Origin: Archaeoglobaceae archaeon | GTDB lineage: Archaea > Halobacteriota > Archaeoglobi > Archaeoglobales > Archaeoglobaceae | Direction of reading: 5' to 3' | Length of the DNA stretch: 64,000 nt | Assembly (NCBI GenBank): GCA_015520485.1 | Contig: WAPX01000035.1 | Location: 1 to 64,000 of the forward strand | Part shown: positions 42,823 through 51,556 of the stretch, one piece after another | Numbering within the stretch: the first letter of the stretch is position 1 | How the letters are laid out: each line of letters begins with the position of its first letter | Made by a program: the position numbers and the translations under genes | The notes under the pieces: model-generated | The model's database searches: none | What the model saw: the letters and a program-made list of their open reading frames with translations, nothing else | Told to the model about the DNA's origin: nothing

Positions 42823-44115
42823 ATGGAGATCGCAGCCTTCGCGATAACTCATAAAAAAGCCACGATAAAAGAAATAGAAACAGCATGGCATGGAGATTTA
42901 AAAACTCTAATTGATAAAATTTTAAACAATCCATATATATATGAATGTGCAATTTTAATGACCTGTAACAGAGTGGAGGTTTACGTCGTAGGAAAAAATA
43001 CCGAGGAAATACTCAGAAAAATTGCGGGTAAAATGCACGTTTCTGACAGGATTGTGGACTACTACAAAAACAGCAAATGCGTTGAACACCTGTTCAGAGT
43101 GGCATCGGGACTCGAATCGATGATTGTTGGAGAGGATCAGATACTCGGGCAGGTAAAGGAATTCTACAACTTGTGCAAGGAATACGGTGGTATTGGCAGA
43201 ACGCTGGATCTTGTATTTTCCAAAGCAATCCACGTTGGAACAAAAGTAAGAAAACTTACAAATATAAATAAAGGCTCTGTATCTATAGGCTCTGCTGCTG
43301 TAGAGCTTGCAGAGAAAAAGCTTGGAAGCCTGAAGAACAAAAGGATACTGATAGTGGGTGCCGGGGAAATGGCAAAAATTGTTGCAAAAAACCTCGCCTG
43401 CAAGCAGTGTGAAATAGCGATAGCGAACAGAACTGTTGAGAATGCTGAGAAACTGGTGAGAGAAATCGGAGGAAAAGCGTATCCGCTTTCGGAACTTGAA
43501 AGCCTTATTGAGAGGAGCGACATAATAATATCTGCTACATCAGCAAAAGGTTATATAATAACCAGAGACATTGTAAAAAAAGCTAATGGGAAAAAATTGT
43601 TTATAGACATAGCCCTTCCAAGGGACATAGACCCGGGAGTAAAAGAGCTTGGATTTGAACTCTATACAATTGAGGATTTGAGAGAAATCAGTGAAGAAAA
43701 CCTCAAAAAAAGACTTAACGAGGCGAAAAAAGCCGAGAAAATAATAGAAGAAGAGTTAAAGCATTTTGATTTGATGCTGAAAGATTTGAAAGCAAATTCG
43801 GCTATATCAGCAATGTACACGAGAGCTGAGGACATAAAGAAAGACGAGATAATTGAGTTTTACAACAAACTTTCCGCCAAATACAATGTGGATGAGAGCG
43901 TTTTGCCTGTTATAGAAGAGTTCATATCTTCATTCGTCAAAAAGTTTTTGAGACTACCAACTGTGAGGCTGAGAAAGGCGGCAAGGGAAGGGAGAGATGA
44001 TGTCCTCAATGCTGTTGAATACGTTTTTGGAGGTGAAAACCTTGTACCCTGTTTCGAGGATGAGAAGGCTCAGGAAGGACAGTATAAGACCGCTTGTGCA
44101 GGAAAACAGACTTAG
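42823..44115 (+). CDS. hemA: Glutamyl-tRNA reductase
   Basis: About 430 residues. The catalytic cysteine is C48 in '[13 protein letters not shown]'. Other marks are '[20 protein letters not shown]', the NADPH fold '[17 protein letters not shown]' and '[10 protein letters not shown]', and the C-terminal dimerisation helix '[18 protein letters not shown]'. It reduces glutamyl-tRNA to glutamate semialdehyde, the first step of tetrapyrrole synthesis. AGGGTGA lies before ATG 42823; a GTG at 42814 is part of that site and is rejected. A TATA-like CTTTAAAAAG is near 42775. The C-terminal 20 residues overlap hemB. Confidence 0.95.
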   Translation: MEIAAFAITHKKATIKEIETAWHGDLKTLIDKILNNPYIYECAILMTCNRVEVYVVGKNTEEILRKIAGKMHVSDRIVDYYKNSKCVEHLFRVASGLESMIVGEDQILGQVKEFYNLCKEYGGIGRTLDLVFSKAIHVGTKVRKLTNINKGSVSIGSAAVELAEKKLGSLKNKRILIVGAGEMAKIVAKNLACKQCEIAIANRTVENAEKLVREIGGKAYPLSELESLIERSDIIISATSAKGYIITRDIVKKANGKKLFIDIALPRDIDPGVKELGFELYTIEDLREISEENLKKRLNEAKKAEKIIEEELKHFDLMLKDLKANSAISAMYTRAEDIKKDEIIEFYNKLSAKYNVDESVLPVIEEFISSFVKKFLRLPTVRLRKAAREGRDDVLNAVEYVFGGENLVPCFEDEKAQEGQYKTACAGKQT

Positions 44116-45016
44116 CCTTAACGACCTAATAACTCCCGTATTCGTTGATGAGAGAATAGATTCCCGGGTAGAAATACCTTCCATGCCGGGATACTACAGG
44201 TACTCTCTTGGAGAAGTGGCTGAAGAAGTGGGAAAGGCAATGGAAATGGGGTTAAAAGCGTTCATAATTTTCGGGATACCCTCGGTAAAAGACGAAACGG
44301 GAAGTTCAGCTTTCGGGAAGGGAGATGTCGTTCAGAAAGCTGTCAGGAAAATAAAGGAGGAGTACGAGGACGCTGTTGTTATAACTGACGTGTGCTTATG
44401 CGAGTACACAACGCACGGACACTGTGGAATTATTAGGGGAAGGAAGATCCTCAACGACGAAACACTTCCGGTTATAGCGAAAACAGCCGTCAGCCACGCT
44501 GAAGCCGGAGCTGATATCGTGGCTCCATCAGGCATGATGGATGGGATGGTGGGAGCAATCAGAAAAGCTCTTGACGGGGAAGGATTCGAAGACGTTGCAG
44601 TAATGAGCTATTCGGCAAAATACGCATCTTCGTTTTACGGTCCGTTCAGAGAGGCTGCTGAAAGTGGATTCTCTTTTGGAGACAGGAAAAGTTATCAGAT
44701 GGATTTCCACAACAGCAGAGAGGCGATAAGGGAAATAGAGCTCGACATAATGGAAGGGGCTGACATAGTTATGGTAAAGCCAGCTCTCGCATACCTCGAC
44801 GTTATAAGAATGGCCAGAGAGAGGTTTAACCATCCCATATCAGCTTACAACGTGAGTGGAGAGTACTCCATGGTTAAAGCAGCTGAAAAACTCGGGTGGA
44901 TGGACGGTAAAAGCTTGGCATATGAAATACTCGTATCCATAAAAAGAGCCGGAGCGGACCTAATAATAACGTACCACTCTTACGAGATTGCCGAAATGCT
45001 GCAGAATTTGAAATAA
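44042..45016 (+). CDS. hemB: Porphobilinogen synthase (delta-aminolevulinate dehydratase)
   Basis: A 324-residue ALA dehydratase. It contains the zinc site '[15 protein letters not shown]', the first lysine in '[16 protein letters not shown]', and the Schiff-base lysine in '[15 protein letters not shown]'. It joins two aminolevulinate molecules. The start is most likely TTG 44042 ('[18 protein letters not shown]'): a perfect GGAGGTGA at 44029-44036 lies 5 nt upstream and family members begin at this point. This gives a 74 nt overlap with hemA, so translation is coupled. Confidence 0.93.
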   Translation: MYPVSRMRRLRKDSIRPLVQENRLSLNDLITPVFVDERIDSRVEIPSMPGYYRYSLGEVAEEVGKAMEMGLKAFIIFGIPSVKDETGSSAFGKGDVVQKAVRKIKEEYEDAVVITDVCLCEYTTHGHCGIIRGRKILNDETLPVIAKTAVSHAEAGADIVAPSGMMDGMVGAIRKALDGEGFEDVAVMSYSAKYASSFYGPFREAAESGFSFGDRKSYQMDFHNSREAIREIELDIMEGADIVMVKPALAYLDVIRMARERFNHPISAYNVSGEYSMVKAAEKLGWMDGKSLAYEILVSIKRAGADLIITYHSYEIAEMLQNLK

Positions 45017-45213
45017 TATATATTTTAAAATCTTTCGTAAGATCACTTCTTCGCGAATCGTTGATTACATGTTTTGTTTTTTTGCAGTGTGCGCTAGGTA
45101 ATATATAAATAATTCTACGCATATTTGATAAAATCTGTTTTTTTACACTCTAACAATAAGAGCAATAGGAGTCGGGAGAACAAAGCTTTATACAGACGCT
45201 CACTGGTCGGAAC

Positions 45214-46170
45214 ATGAAATTCGATCCCGGTAAGGCTAAACCCGTGAAAGATATAGCGCTCGAAAAGTCGATGAAGGTTTCAGAGTTAATCGAGCAGTTC
45301 TCTTCCACAGGAGGCTTTACGGCGAAAAAACTCGCTGATGCTGTGGACATCGTGGAGGAAATGGTAAGGGACGAGAAAACGACAGTTTTTCTCTCTTACC
45401 CGGCAGCGATAATATCCACTGGCGTCAGAGGTGTCGTCAAAGAGCTTGCAAGGAGAAAACTCGTTGATGTAATGATAACGACATGCGGAACTCTCGACCA
45501 CGATCTGGCGAGAGTGTGGAGGGACTACTACCACGGCTCATTCATGCTGGACGATGCTGAGCTGCACAGACTTGGAGTAAACAGAATAGGGAACGTCATA
45601 ACTCCCAATGAATGCTACGGCATAATAATAGAGGAGAAAATCCTCCCGATGCTCGAAGACATATACAGGGAAAAGAAAAGACTCTCCACGAGAGAGTTAA
45701 TCTGGGAAGTGGGAAAGAGACTGGAGGGAGAGGAAAACGCAGAAAGCTCAATAATCTACTGGTGCTGGAAAAACAGAATTCCAGTCTTCGTCCCCGGAAT
45801 TACAGACGGTGCTTTCGGAAGCCAGCTGTGGATTTTCTACCAGCAGCACAAGGATTTTACAGTTGACGTGTTAAAAGACGAGTGCGAGCTCAGCGACATA
45901 GTTTATTCGTCTGAGAAAACCGGAGCTCTGATAATTGGAGGTGGTATAAGCAAACACCACACCATCTGGTGGAATCAGTTTAAAGACGGCCTTGATTATG
46001 CCGTTTACGTGACAACTGCGGTTGAGTGGGACGGCAGCCTTTCGGGTGCGAGACCGAGAGAGGCTGTTTCGTGGGGTAAAATAAACGAAAAAGCCAGAAA
46101 AGTAACTGTCGAAGGAGACGCAACGGTTATACTTCCCCTGATGGTATGTGCTCTGCTGGACAGGCTGTAA
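45214..46170 (+). CDS. dys: Deoxyhypusine synthase
   Basis: A 318-residue enzyme. It has 'TVFLSYPAAIISTGVRG', 'DVMITTCGTLDHDLAR', 'VFVPGITDGAFGSQLW' and the catalytic lysine K247 in 'IIGGGISKHHTIWWNQF'. It moves an aminobutyl group from spermidine to a lysine of aIF5A. A TATA box (CTTTATAC near 45185) is about 25 nt before ATG 45214, indicating a leaderless message. The 197 nt between hemB and this gene contain a second TATA-like tract but no gene that I can see. Confidence 0.93.
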   Translation: MKFDPGKAKPVKDIALEKSMKVSELIEQFSSTGGFTAKKLADAVDIVEEMVRDEKTTVFLSYPAAIISTGVRGVVKELARRKLVDVMITTCGTLDHDLARVWRDYYHGSFMLDDAELHRLGVNRIGNVITPNECYGIIIEEKILPMLEDIYREKKRLSTRELIWEVGKRLEGEENAESSIIYWCWKNRIPVFVPGITDGAFGSQLWIFYQQHKDFTVDVLKDECELSDIVYSSEKTGALIIGGGISKHHTIWWNQFKDGLDYAVYVTTAVEWDGSLSGARPREAVSWGKINEKARKVTVEGDATVILPLMVCALLDRL

Positions 46171-46265
46171 GAGTAAATTTACCGTAATTTTTATCTTTTC
46201 AATTTGTATTTTCCATATGTGGTGTTTTAAAGAACTTTAATTGAACTTTAATTAAGAGGTCGAGC

Positions 46266-46521
46266 TTGGCGGTTGTAGAGATACCGAAAGAGTTGGAGTT
46301 AGGCTTGGAGACGAGAGAATTGTTGAGATTTATCGTGGAACAATTTCCTCTTCATCAACATACAATAAAACGGAAGTTGGTTACCGTTTTTGCAGGGTAA
46401 AGCAGAAATTGAAAACTATCTAATCCTACACCCACTACTCGAAGAAAAAAAGCAAATTGCCAAAACCCTCGATGGAACCCTAGAACTCAAGAAAAAGAAG
46501 AAAGACAAACTCGAAAAATAA
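46266..46521 (+). pseudogene. Remnant of an unidentified small gene
   Basis: Between dys and 46608 no intact gene exists. From TTG 46266 a frame reads 'VEIPKELELGLETRELLRF' and stops at 46400. A second frame ending at 46521 reads 'KAEIENYLILHPLLEEKKQI' and finishes with a lysine-rich tail. The composition looks coding and the pieces could join by frameshifts near 46345 and 46400. The start resembles small antitoxins ('VEIPKEL'), but no family can be named. Probably a decayed gene. Confidence 0.3.
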
Positions 46522-46607
46522 AAAAGCAGTAATGGACGAGCCTCTGATGGGAAAAGTTAGATTCAGGTGAATGAAAACTTTCATATATTTTTCCCCACTG
46601 AAGGCGT

Positions 46608-46799
46608 ATGCTCGCTAGGGTCGACTCGAAGGGAATACTTTACATCCCAAAAAGATTTATCTCGTCGAAATGGATGATGGATTCATTGTTATTCTTGGCT
46701 AAACGCTACAACCTCGATCCGGTTAAAATAGCTGCAAATGCTATGGCAATTTGCAACATCGACAACTCTTTCGTGCAGTTCATTGCAGTAGAACCATAA
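46608..46799 (+). CDS. Short protein with AbrB-like start, unknown
   Basis: A 63-residue frame starting 'MLARVDSKGILYIPKRF', which resembles the swapped-hairpin strand of AbrB/SpoVT-type antitoxins, followed by 'FLAKRYNLDPVKIAANAMAI'. It stops with TAA 46797-46799; the same frame stays open again from 46818 to 47087, so a single in-frame stop may have split a longer gene. It could be a remnant. A TATA-like tract, TTTCATATATTT, lies about 27 nt before the start. Confidence 0.4.
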   Translation: MLARVDSKGILYIPKRFISSKWMMDSLLFLAKRYNLDPVKIAANAMAICNIDNSFVQFIAVEP

Positions 46800-46862
46800 T
46801 CAGTTTTAACTCCGTTTTTGATAAGCTCGGAATTAAAAGGATCAGGCTTGAGGAACGATAGT

Positions 46863-47087
46863 ATGCTCATCCTAAAGGGTATTGTTCACGAAGAAATAAA
46901 GAGAGAAAAATTTTTTGTGTGTCTCTTTCAAGGAGAGCGGGAGAATACGGGAAAGGTAAAAATATTGTGGAATCTCGTTGATATTGCTATTTCGATAGAT
47001 CACATTTACTTTTCCCCAAATTCGTGGACGGTTACAATACCTAAAAAAGCAAAAACAAAAATAAGCACGGATGTTGTTCAGTCATGA
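46863..47087 (+). CDS. Unknown small protein translationally coupled to the ROK kinase
   Basis: About 74 residues from ATG 46863 ('MLILKGIVHEEIKREKFFV'); a TTG at 46818 is also in frame. The predicted content is mostly beta ('KVKILWNLVDIAISIDHIYF', 'WTVTIPKKAKTKIS'). Its stop overlaps the ROK kinase start by 4 nt (ATGA), which argues that it is or was a real gene. The same frame upstream contains the AbrB-like fragment ending at 46799. No family recognised. Confidence 0.45.
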   Translation: MLILKGIVHEEIKREKFFVCLFQGERENTGKVKILWNLVDIAISIDHIYFSPNSWTVTIPKKAKTKISTDVVQS

Positions 47088-47893
47088 AAGTACTGGGAGT
47101 TGATGTTGGAGGAACTAACGTTGACGTCGTGATTTTCGACTCAGATACCGGTGAATTTCGTCATGTGGATACCATAAAAACATCTGAAGTCATCTCCGAC
47201 TTCTCCGCCTACGTCTGCAGAATTGCGGGAAAGCTGGGTGTCAGGTCCATTGGAATCGGTGCGGCTGTGTGGATAAGAAATTCAAAGCCCGTTTTTGCAC
47301 CAAACCTTTCGGAATTCAGCCAGCTCGGTAAAGAGCTCGATTGCTTAAACAAAAACGTTAAAGTCGTTTTAGAGAACGACGCAAACTGTTTTGCCCTATT
47401 CGCCTCCCGCACCCTTAAGGTGAAAAACCTGCTCGGCATCACTGTTGGCACGGGAGTTGGCAGCGGGATAGTTGCTGAAGGAAAAATTTACAGGGGTATG
47501 GGGATGGCCGGGGAGATTGGACATGTCGTCGTTTCTGAGGGTGGCAGGCAGTGCGGCTGCGGGGAGAGGGGACATCTGGAAGCCTATTTTGGCGGCAGAG
47601 CTTTCACCTATGAGGGGAAAGATGTGAAGGAGCTCGTGAAAACGGGAGCAATATACGTCACTGAGGGATTTCGCTACTTCTGCATTGCAGTTGCCAACGC
47701 TGTGAGGCTGCTCGATCCAGAGGTAGTCGCTCTGGGCGGTAGAATCGGCATGAACCTCGATACCGAAATCGTAAAGACCGGTATTAACAGATACCTGCCC
47801 GGGTACTACAGCACTGAAGTTGTAGCTGTAAAAGACGAGCTTGCCGTTGCCAAGGGTGCGTGTTTTGCGTGTCTCGAACGTTCTCTGGAATAA
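47084..47893 (+). CDS. ROK-family sugar kinase
   Basis: A 269-residue ROK protein. The ATP loop is 'LGVDVGGTNVDVVIFDSD', the substrate region 'VVLENDANCFALFASRT', the second phosphate loop 'LLGITVGTGVGSGIVAEGKI', and the zinc motif 'GRQCGCGERGHLEAYFGG'. It phosphorylates glucose, N-acetylmannosamine or a related sugar; which one is not readable. It is somewhat shorter than typical ROK kinases (about 300), with a reduced segment after 'GRAFTYEGKDVKELV'. It overlaps the small upstream gene and is followed by an ABC ATPase. Confidence 0.88.
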   Translation: MKVLGVDVGGTNVDVVIFDSDTGEFRHVDTIKTSEVISDFSAYVCRIAGKLGVRSIGIGAAVWIRNSKPVFAPNLSEFSQLGKELDCLNKNVKVVLENDANCFALFASRTLKVKNLLGITVGTGVGSGIVAEGKIYRGMGMAGEIGHVVVSEGGRQCGCGERGHLEAYFGGRAFTYEGKDVKELVKTGAIYVTEGFRYFCIAVANAVRLLDPEVVALGGRIGMNLDTEIVKTGINRYLPGYYSTEVVAVKDELAVAKGACFACLERSLE

Positions 47894-47920
47894 GGGCTGA
47901 AAACGTGTGGGTGGTAAATC

Positions 47921-48547
47921 ATGTCCGCTTTAAAGGTGGAGAACCTGTGGCTCAGGCTTAAGGATTTCTCCCTGAAAGGCGTGAGCTTTGAAGTTCACGA
48001 GAACGAGCACTTTGCCATAATCGGCCCAACCGGTAGCGGAAAGTCCCTTCTGCTCGAGACGATAGCGGGTGTGTACACTCCCGATTCCGGCAGGATAACT
48101 CTCATGGGAAAGGATATAACCTTCACACCTCCCGAAAAAAGGGGTGTTGGTATTGTCTATCAGGACTGTGCTCTCTTTCCACACATGAGCGTTTACGACA
48201 ACATAGCGTATGGTCTGAGGATAAGGGGGAAGAAAAACGTGCGTGATGAAGTGCTTAAGCTCGCAGAAATGCTGGAAATAGAGCATCTGCTCAACAGGAA
48301 GCCTTCAACTCTCAGCGGTGGAGAAAAGCAGAGAGTTGCAATAGCGAGGGCACTCGCAGTGAAGCCGAAACTGATGCTCCTCGACGAGCCGTTCAGCTCG
48401 CTTGACGCTGAAACGAGGATCAGGCTCAGAAAAGAGATATTCAGAGTGCTGAAAAACGTCACAGTTCTCCATGTCACTCACATCGAAGATGACGCTGAGA
48501 ATGCCGACAGAATCGCGAGAATGAAGGATGGAAGGCTTTACGTCTAA
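47921..48547 (+). CDS. Orphan ABC ATPase, WtpC/ModC-like
   Basis: A 208-residue ABC ATPase. Walker A is 'IIGPTGSGKSLLLETIAG', the Q loop region 'GVGIVYQDCALFPHMSVYDN', the signature 'LSGGEKQRVAIARALAV', Walker B 'LMLLDEPFSSLDAETR', and the switch His is in 'HVTHIEDDA'. The pattern is that of tungstate/molybdate importers. The regulatory C-terminal domain of ModC is absent, and no permease or binding protein lies beside it, so the partner must be elsewhere. A ribosome-binding site GGGTGG is just upstream. mobA and moaA are also in the window. Confidence 0.8.
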   Translation: MSALKVENLWLRLKDFSLKGVSFEVHENEHFAIIGPTGSGKSLLLETIAGVYTPDSGRITLMGKDITFTPPEKRGVGIVYQDCALFPHMSVYDNIAYGLRIRGKKNVRDEVLKLAEMLEIEHLLNRKPSTLSGGEKQRVAIARALAVKPKLMLLDEPFSSLDAETRIRLRKEIFRVLKNVTVLHVTHIEDDAENADRIARMKDGRLYV

Positions 48548-48559
48548 CTTTAAAAATTT

Positions 48560-49810
48560 TTAAGTAGTATACTTTGAATTCAACTCCACGTAGTCGTGGC
48601 TCAGGTCGCATCCGACCACACAGCCTTTACCTTCTCCAATTCCGAGGTCAACATGAAACTCGACAACTTCACTTACCTCCATTATTTTTCTTACCCTTTC
48701 TCTCTCACCGACCTCTCTACCCCGTTCGAGTATTTTAATTTTTGTTTTTGATTCATTTTTTAATTTATTATTTAACTCATCATTTAATTCGTATTCATCG
48801 TAGTTTAAACCAAATGCTTCTTCAGCGCTCCATTTACATCCCGTAACCTCGAGCGTTATTTTTTCGTTCAGCTCCACCCCCGAGTAGCCGAGTGCAGCAA
48901 TTATCCTTCCCCAGTTTGCGTCGCATCCAAAAAGTGCGGTTTTTACGAGAATTGAGCTGGCAATCGTTTTTGCTGCAGTATGAGCTTCATCGTCGTTTCT
49001 GGCACCACTAACGAAGACCCTCATGAGTTTCGTAGCACCCTCACCATCGGCAGCTATCATTTCGGCAAGAACGGAGCAAACACGCATTAAAGCCTTTTTA
49101 ATTCTCTTCTCGTCAGTCTTTTTCTTTCCCGTGGAGACGAACAAAACAGTATCGTTCGTTGAAGTGTCTCCGTCAACAGTTATGGCGTTAAACGTCCTGG
49201 CTACAGCATTTCCAAGCATTTCGTCCAGTTCTTCAACTTTAGCGTCCGTAAACACGTAAGCAAGCATGGTTGCCATGTTCGGTGCTATCATTCCCGCACC
49301 CTTGGCAACTCCAGCAACAACAGCATCGCCAACCTTCAAACCCCACTGCTTCTCAAAAGCGTCTGTGGTAGTTATCGACTTCGCAAACTTCCAGGAGGAA
49401 TCCTCGCTGTTATCAATGGCTGGATAGACTTTTTCGAACATCTCCTCTATCCACCCCATGTCGAGCTGCAATCCTATAACACCGGTGGAGGATACAGCAA
49501 CATCTTTCGGATCGCACCTGAGCTTCTCCGCAAACATTTCAGCCATTCTTTTCGCATTTTTTATACCCTCATCTCCCGTACAGGCGTTGGCGTTCCCGCT
49601 GTTTACGATTATACCCTCCAGAACGCCATCTGCTATGTGTTCTTCCGTAACCGTTACGGGAGCAGCTCTGAATTTGTTCTTCGTAAAAACGCCTGCAACT
49701 CTACCGCTGCATTTTACAAGTCCAAGTCCACCTTTTTCACACTTCAAACCGGAGCATTCCACACCTTCAACACTGGTAACGAGTCTTGGCGGGTTGTACG
49801 ACAGTTTCAT
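48560..49810 (-). CDS. argJ: Glutamate N-acetyltransferase / ornithine acetyltransferase ArgJ
   Basis: A 416-residue Ntn-hydrolase-fold enzyme. The precursor is cut before T181 in 'GMIAPNMATMLAYVFTDA', giving alpha and beta chains, with the Thr as nucleophile. 'TFNAITVDGDTSTNDTVLF' and 'KTALFGCDANWGRIIAALGY' are conserved. It recycles the acetyl group in arginine synthesis and may also acetylate glutamate from acetyl-CoA. A charged insert of about 20 residues ('NDELNNKLKNESKTKIK') lies near 350 and is encoded by noticeably AT-rich DNA. The gene is convergent with the ABC ATPase, 12 nt apart. Confidence 0.93.
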   Translation of the reverse strand: MKLSYNPPRLVTSVEGVECSGLKCEKGGLGLVKCSGRVAGVFTKNKFRAAPVTVTEEHIADGVLEGIIVNSGNANACTGDEGIKNAKRMAEMFAEKLRCDPKDVAVSSTGVIGLQLDMGWIEEMFEKVYPAIDNSEDSSWKFAKSITTTDAFEKQWGLKVGDAVVAGVAKGAGMIAPNMATMLAYVFTDAKVEELDEMLGNAVARTFNAITVDGDTSTNDTVLFVSTGKKKTDEKRIKKALMRVCSVLAEMIAADGEGATKLMRVFVSGARNDDEAHTAAKTIASSILVKTALFGCDANWGRIIAALGYSGVELNEKITLEVTGCKWSAEEAFGLNYDEYELNDELNNKLKNESKTKIKILERGREVGERERVRKIMEVSEVVEFHVDLGIGEGKGCVVGCDLSHDYVELNSKYTT

Positions 49811-49897
49811 GCTAAGCTATAGACGGCTGTGTATTTGGATTTTGTCTTACCGATTGATCTTGCTGATTGTTTTACTGGTACATGTTTTGTCATCCAA

Positions 49898-50746
49898 CTA
49901 CAAAATAGCAGCCGGTATTTGCAGGAGCTCTTCTCCGTCTTTGTATATCGTTATATCTCCGCCGCTCTGGGAAACCACTATAGCTATTGCGTTCGTCTCT
50001 CTCGATATTGCGGCACACGCGAGATGTCTTCCGCCCAGCCCGTGTCTTATTTTTACATCCTTTGCCTGAACCTCTATGTACCTCCCGGCAGAGACTATGT
50101 ACCCCTTCTCGTCGACCACAAACACACCGTCAAGCTGGGCTATCTCCCTTATACTCTCCCAGTTTGCCGGATCCTTTACGTCTCTGACAGACTCCGGATG
50201 ACCCTTGTACGGGTTAATGATCAGCTGTCTGCTCCTCTTCAGAACTTCCTCAACATCTCCAACGACAAAAGCTGTTCCTATGGGCTTCCCCTCCCTGCCC
50301 TTGTGAGCTATGCTGAGGGAAACGGACAGAAGAGCCCTGATTATCCTTGGTTCAACTCTCTCAGCACACTCTTCGAGAGCTGACTGTATCTTTCCCTTCT
50401 CAAAGTCCAGAAGCACTATACCCTTCAGCGAGTCTATACACGTTACAGCTACCGCTCTATCGAGACCCGTTCCTCGAAGGTACAGCATTAAAGAGAGGTA
50501 ATCCTTCGACTGAGAAATCAGAAGCAGTTTTTCAGATATTTCTCTGCCAAAAAGAATATCTATATCAACAGTTTCGAGAGAGCTTATAGCACTTTCAAGA
50601 AGTGTCGTGTACTTTTTTGGGGCTGGAAGCACCATTATGCCGTCAACTACCTTCTCAGCGACTTCCTCATCTGAAATAACCACAACTGCCTTGGCGTTGA
50701 TACTTTTTGCGAGCTTCAGCCCCTGTTCGAGTAAAAAATCAAGCAT
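49898..50746 (-). CDS. dacZ: Archaeal diadenylate cyclase (DacZ)
   Basis: A 282-residue protein. Residues 1-115 are a pyruvate-kinase-C-like domain ('AKAVVVISDEEVAEKVVDGI'). The C-terminal DisA_N/DAC domain contains 'LDGVFVVDEKGYIVSAGRYI' (equivalent of the DGA motif) and 'GLGGRHLACAAISRETNAIA' (equivalent of RHR), followed by 'VVSQSGGDITIYKDGEEL'. It makes c-di-AMP from two ATP. The motif positions are archaeal-type, with some residues differing from bacterial DisA. It lies upstream of argJ on the same strand with an 87 nt gap. Confidence 0.87.
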   Translation of the reverse strand: MLDFLLEQGLKLAKSINAKAVVVISDEEVAEKVVDGIMVLPAPKKYTTLLESAISSLETVDIDILFGREISEKLLLISQSKDYLSLMLYLRGTGLDRAVAVTCIDSLKGIVLLDFEKGKIQSALEECAERVEPRIIRALLSVSLSIAHKGREGKPIGTAFVVGDVEEVLKRSRQLIINPYKGHPESVRDVKDPANWESIREIAQLDGVFVVDEKGYIVSAGRYIEVQAKDVKIRHGLGGRHLACAAISRETNAIAIVVSQSGGDITIYKDGEELLQIPAAIL

Positions 50747-50869
50747 TAATTCTGGTTATTTAAACAGTTTTTTAAAATTTGCTGATTACCAATATAGTTG
50801 AAAGTAAAACTGAATACCGGTTAAATCTGATACAGTCAAGAACAGAGAACAAAAATAAGTAAACTGGAA

Positions 50870-51440
50870 TAAATGTACAACCGCACAACTACCAAAAGTT
50901 TCAGAGGAACGGGAAAGGTTTAGATCTGAAGACATAACGCCGTTACACTTGGTATCCGAGAAAAGCAAATGAATATTTACCTCTTTTCGAAGAAATAAGT
51001 CACGAATCGGTTATCACAGGATTAAGAAAGTCTTAAAGCAACCGGGAAAAAGGAAGAGAAGGTTAATAGCGATAGATGAAACAAAAATAAAGCTTGAGAA
51101 AAGCTAACTTGCTGGCTGCAATAGACGTTGATTCGAAGGAATGCTTAACCGTGGGCGTCCGAAGGTAGAGGGAGCTTCGAAGCTTACGTTTTGAAAGAAG
51201 TCCTTAAACACTGTGAAAACGGGCCAGAAGTGGTTGTTGACGGGGGATTCTGTACAGAGGCTTGAGATGCAGAACGTTTGATGATAGAAATGCTGTTGAG
51301 GAGACTCTTCTTTAAGCTTAAGGAGAGAGCTACGAGGTTCTGGAATGGATTTCCTTTTAACAGTTCTTGTGAGTCGGTTCAGAGCTGATCAGAGTTTTAT
51401 GGCTTTCTATAATTACTGGAGGTCGTTATCTTGACAATCC
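50870..51440 (+). mobile_element. Degraded IS transposase relic
   Basis: The 810 nt between dacZ and the pilin-like gene hold a decayed transposase. Joining frames gives 'KRKRRLIAIDETKIKLEK' (first catalytic Asp region), 'LLAAIDVDSKECL', then 'GSFEAYVLKEVLKHCENG', 'EVVVDGG', 'CRTFDDRNAVEETLFFKLKE' and 'SFMAFYNYW'. This is the order of an IS6-like DDE transposase with the D, D and E regions. At least five frameshifts or stops interrupt it, and no clear terminal inverted repeats are seen. The exact ends are estimates. It marks the left flank of the surface-protein gene. Confidence 0.75.
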
Positions 51441-51556
51441 CCTATTAAAGTATTGTTATTTTTACATATCATTTAAATTTAAATTTTTTCAAAGTTCAAT
51501 TATCAGAACCGAATATAATTCGTAAAATTGATATATCATCTATATCTTGTAGAAGT

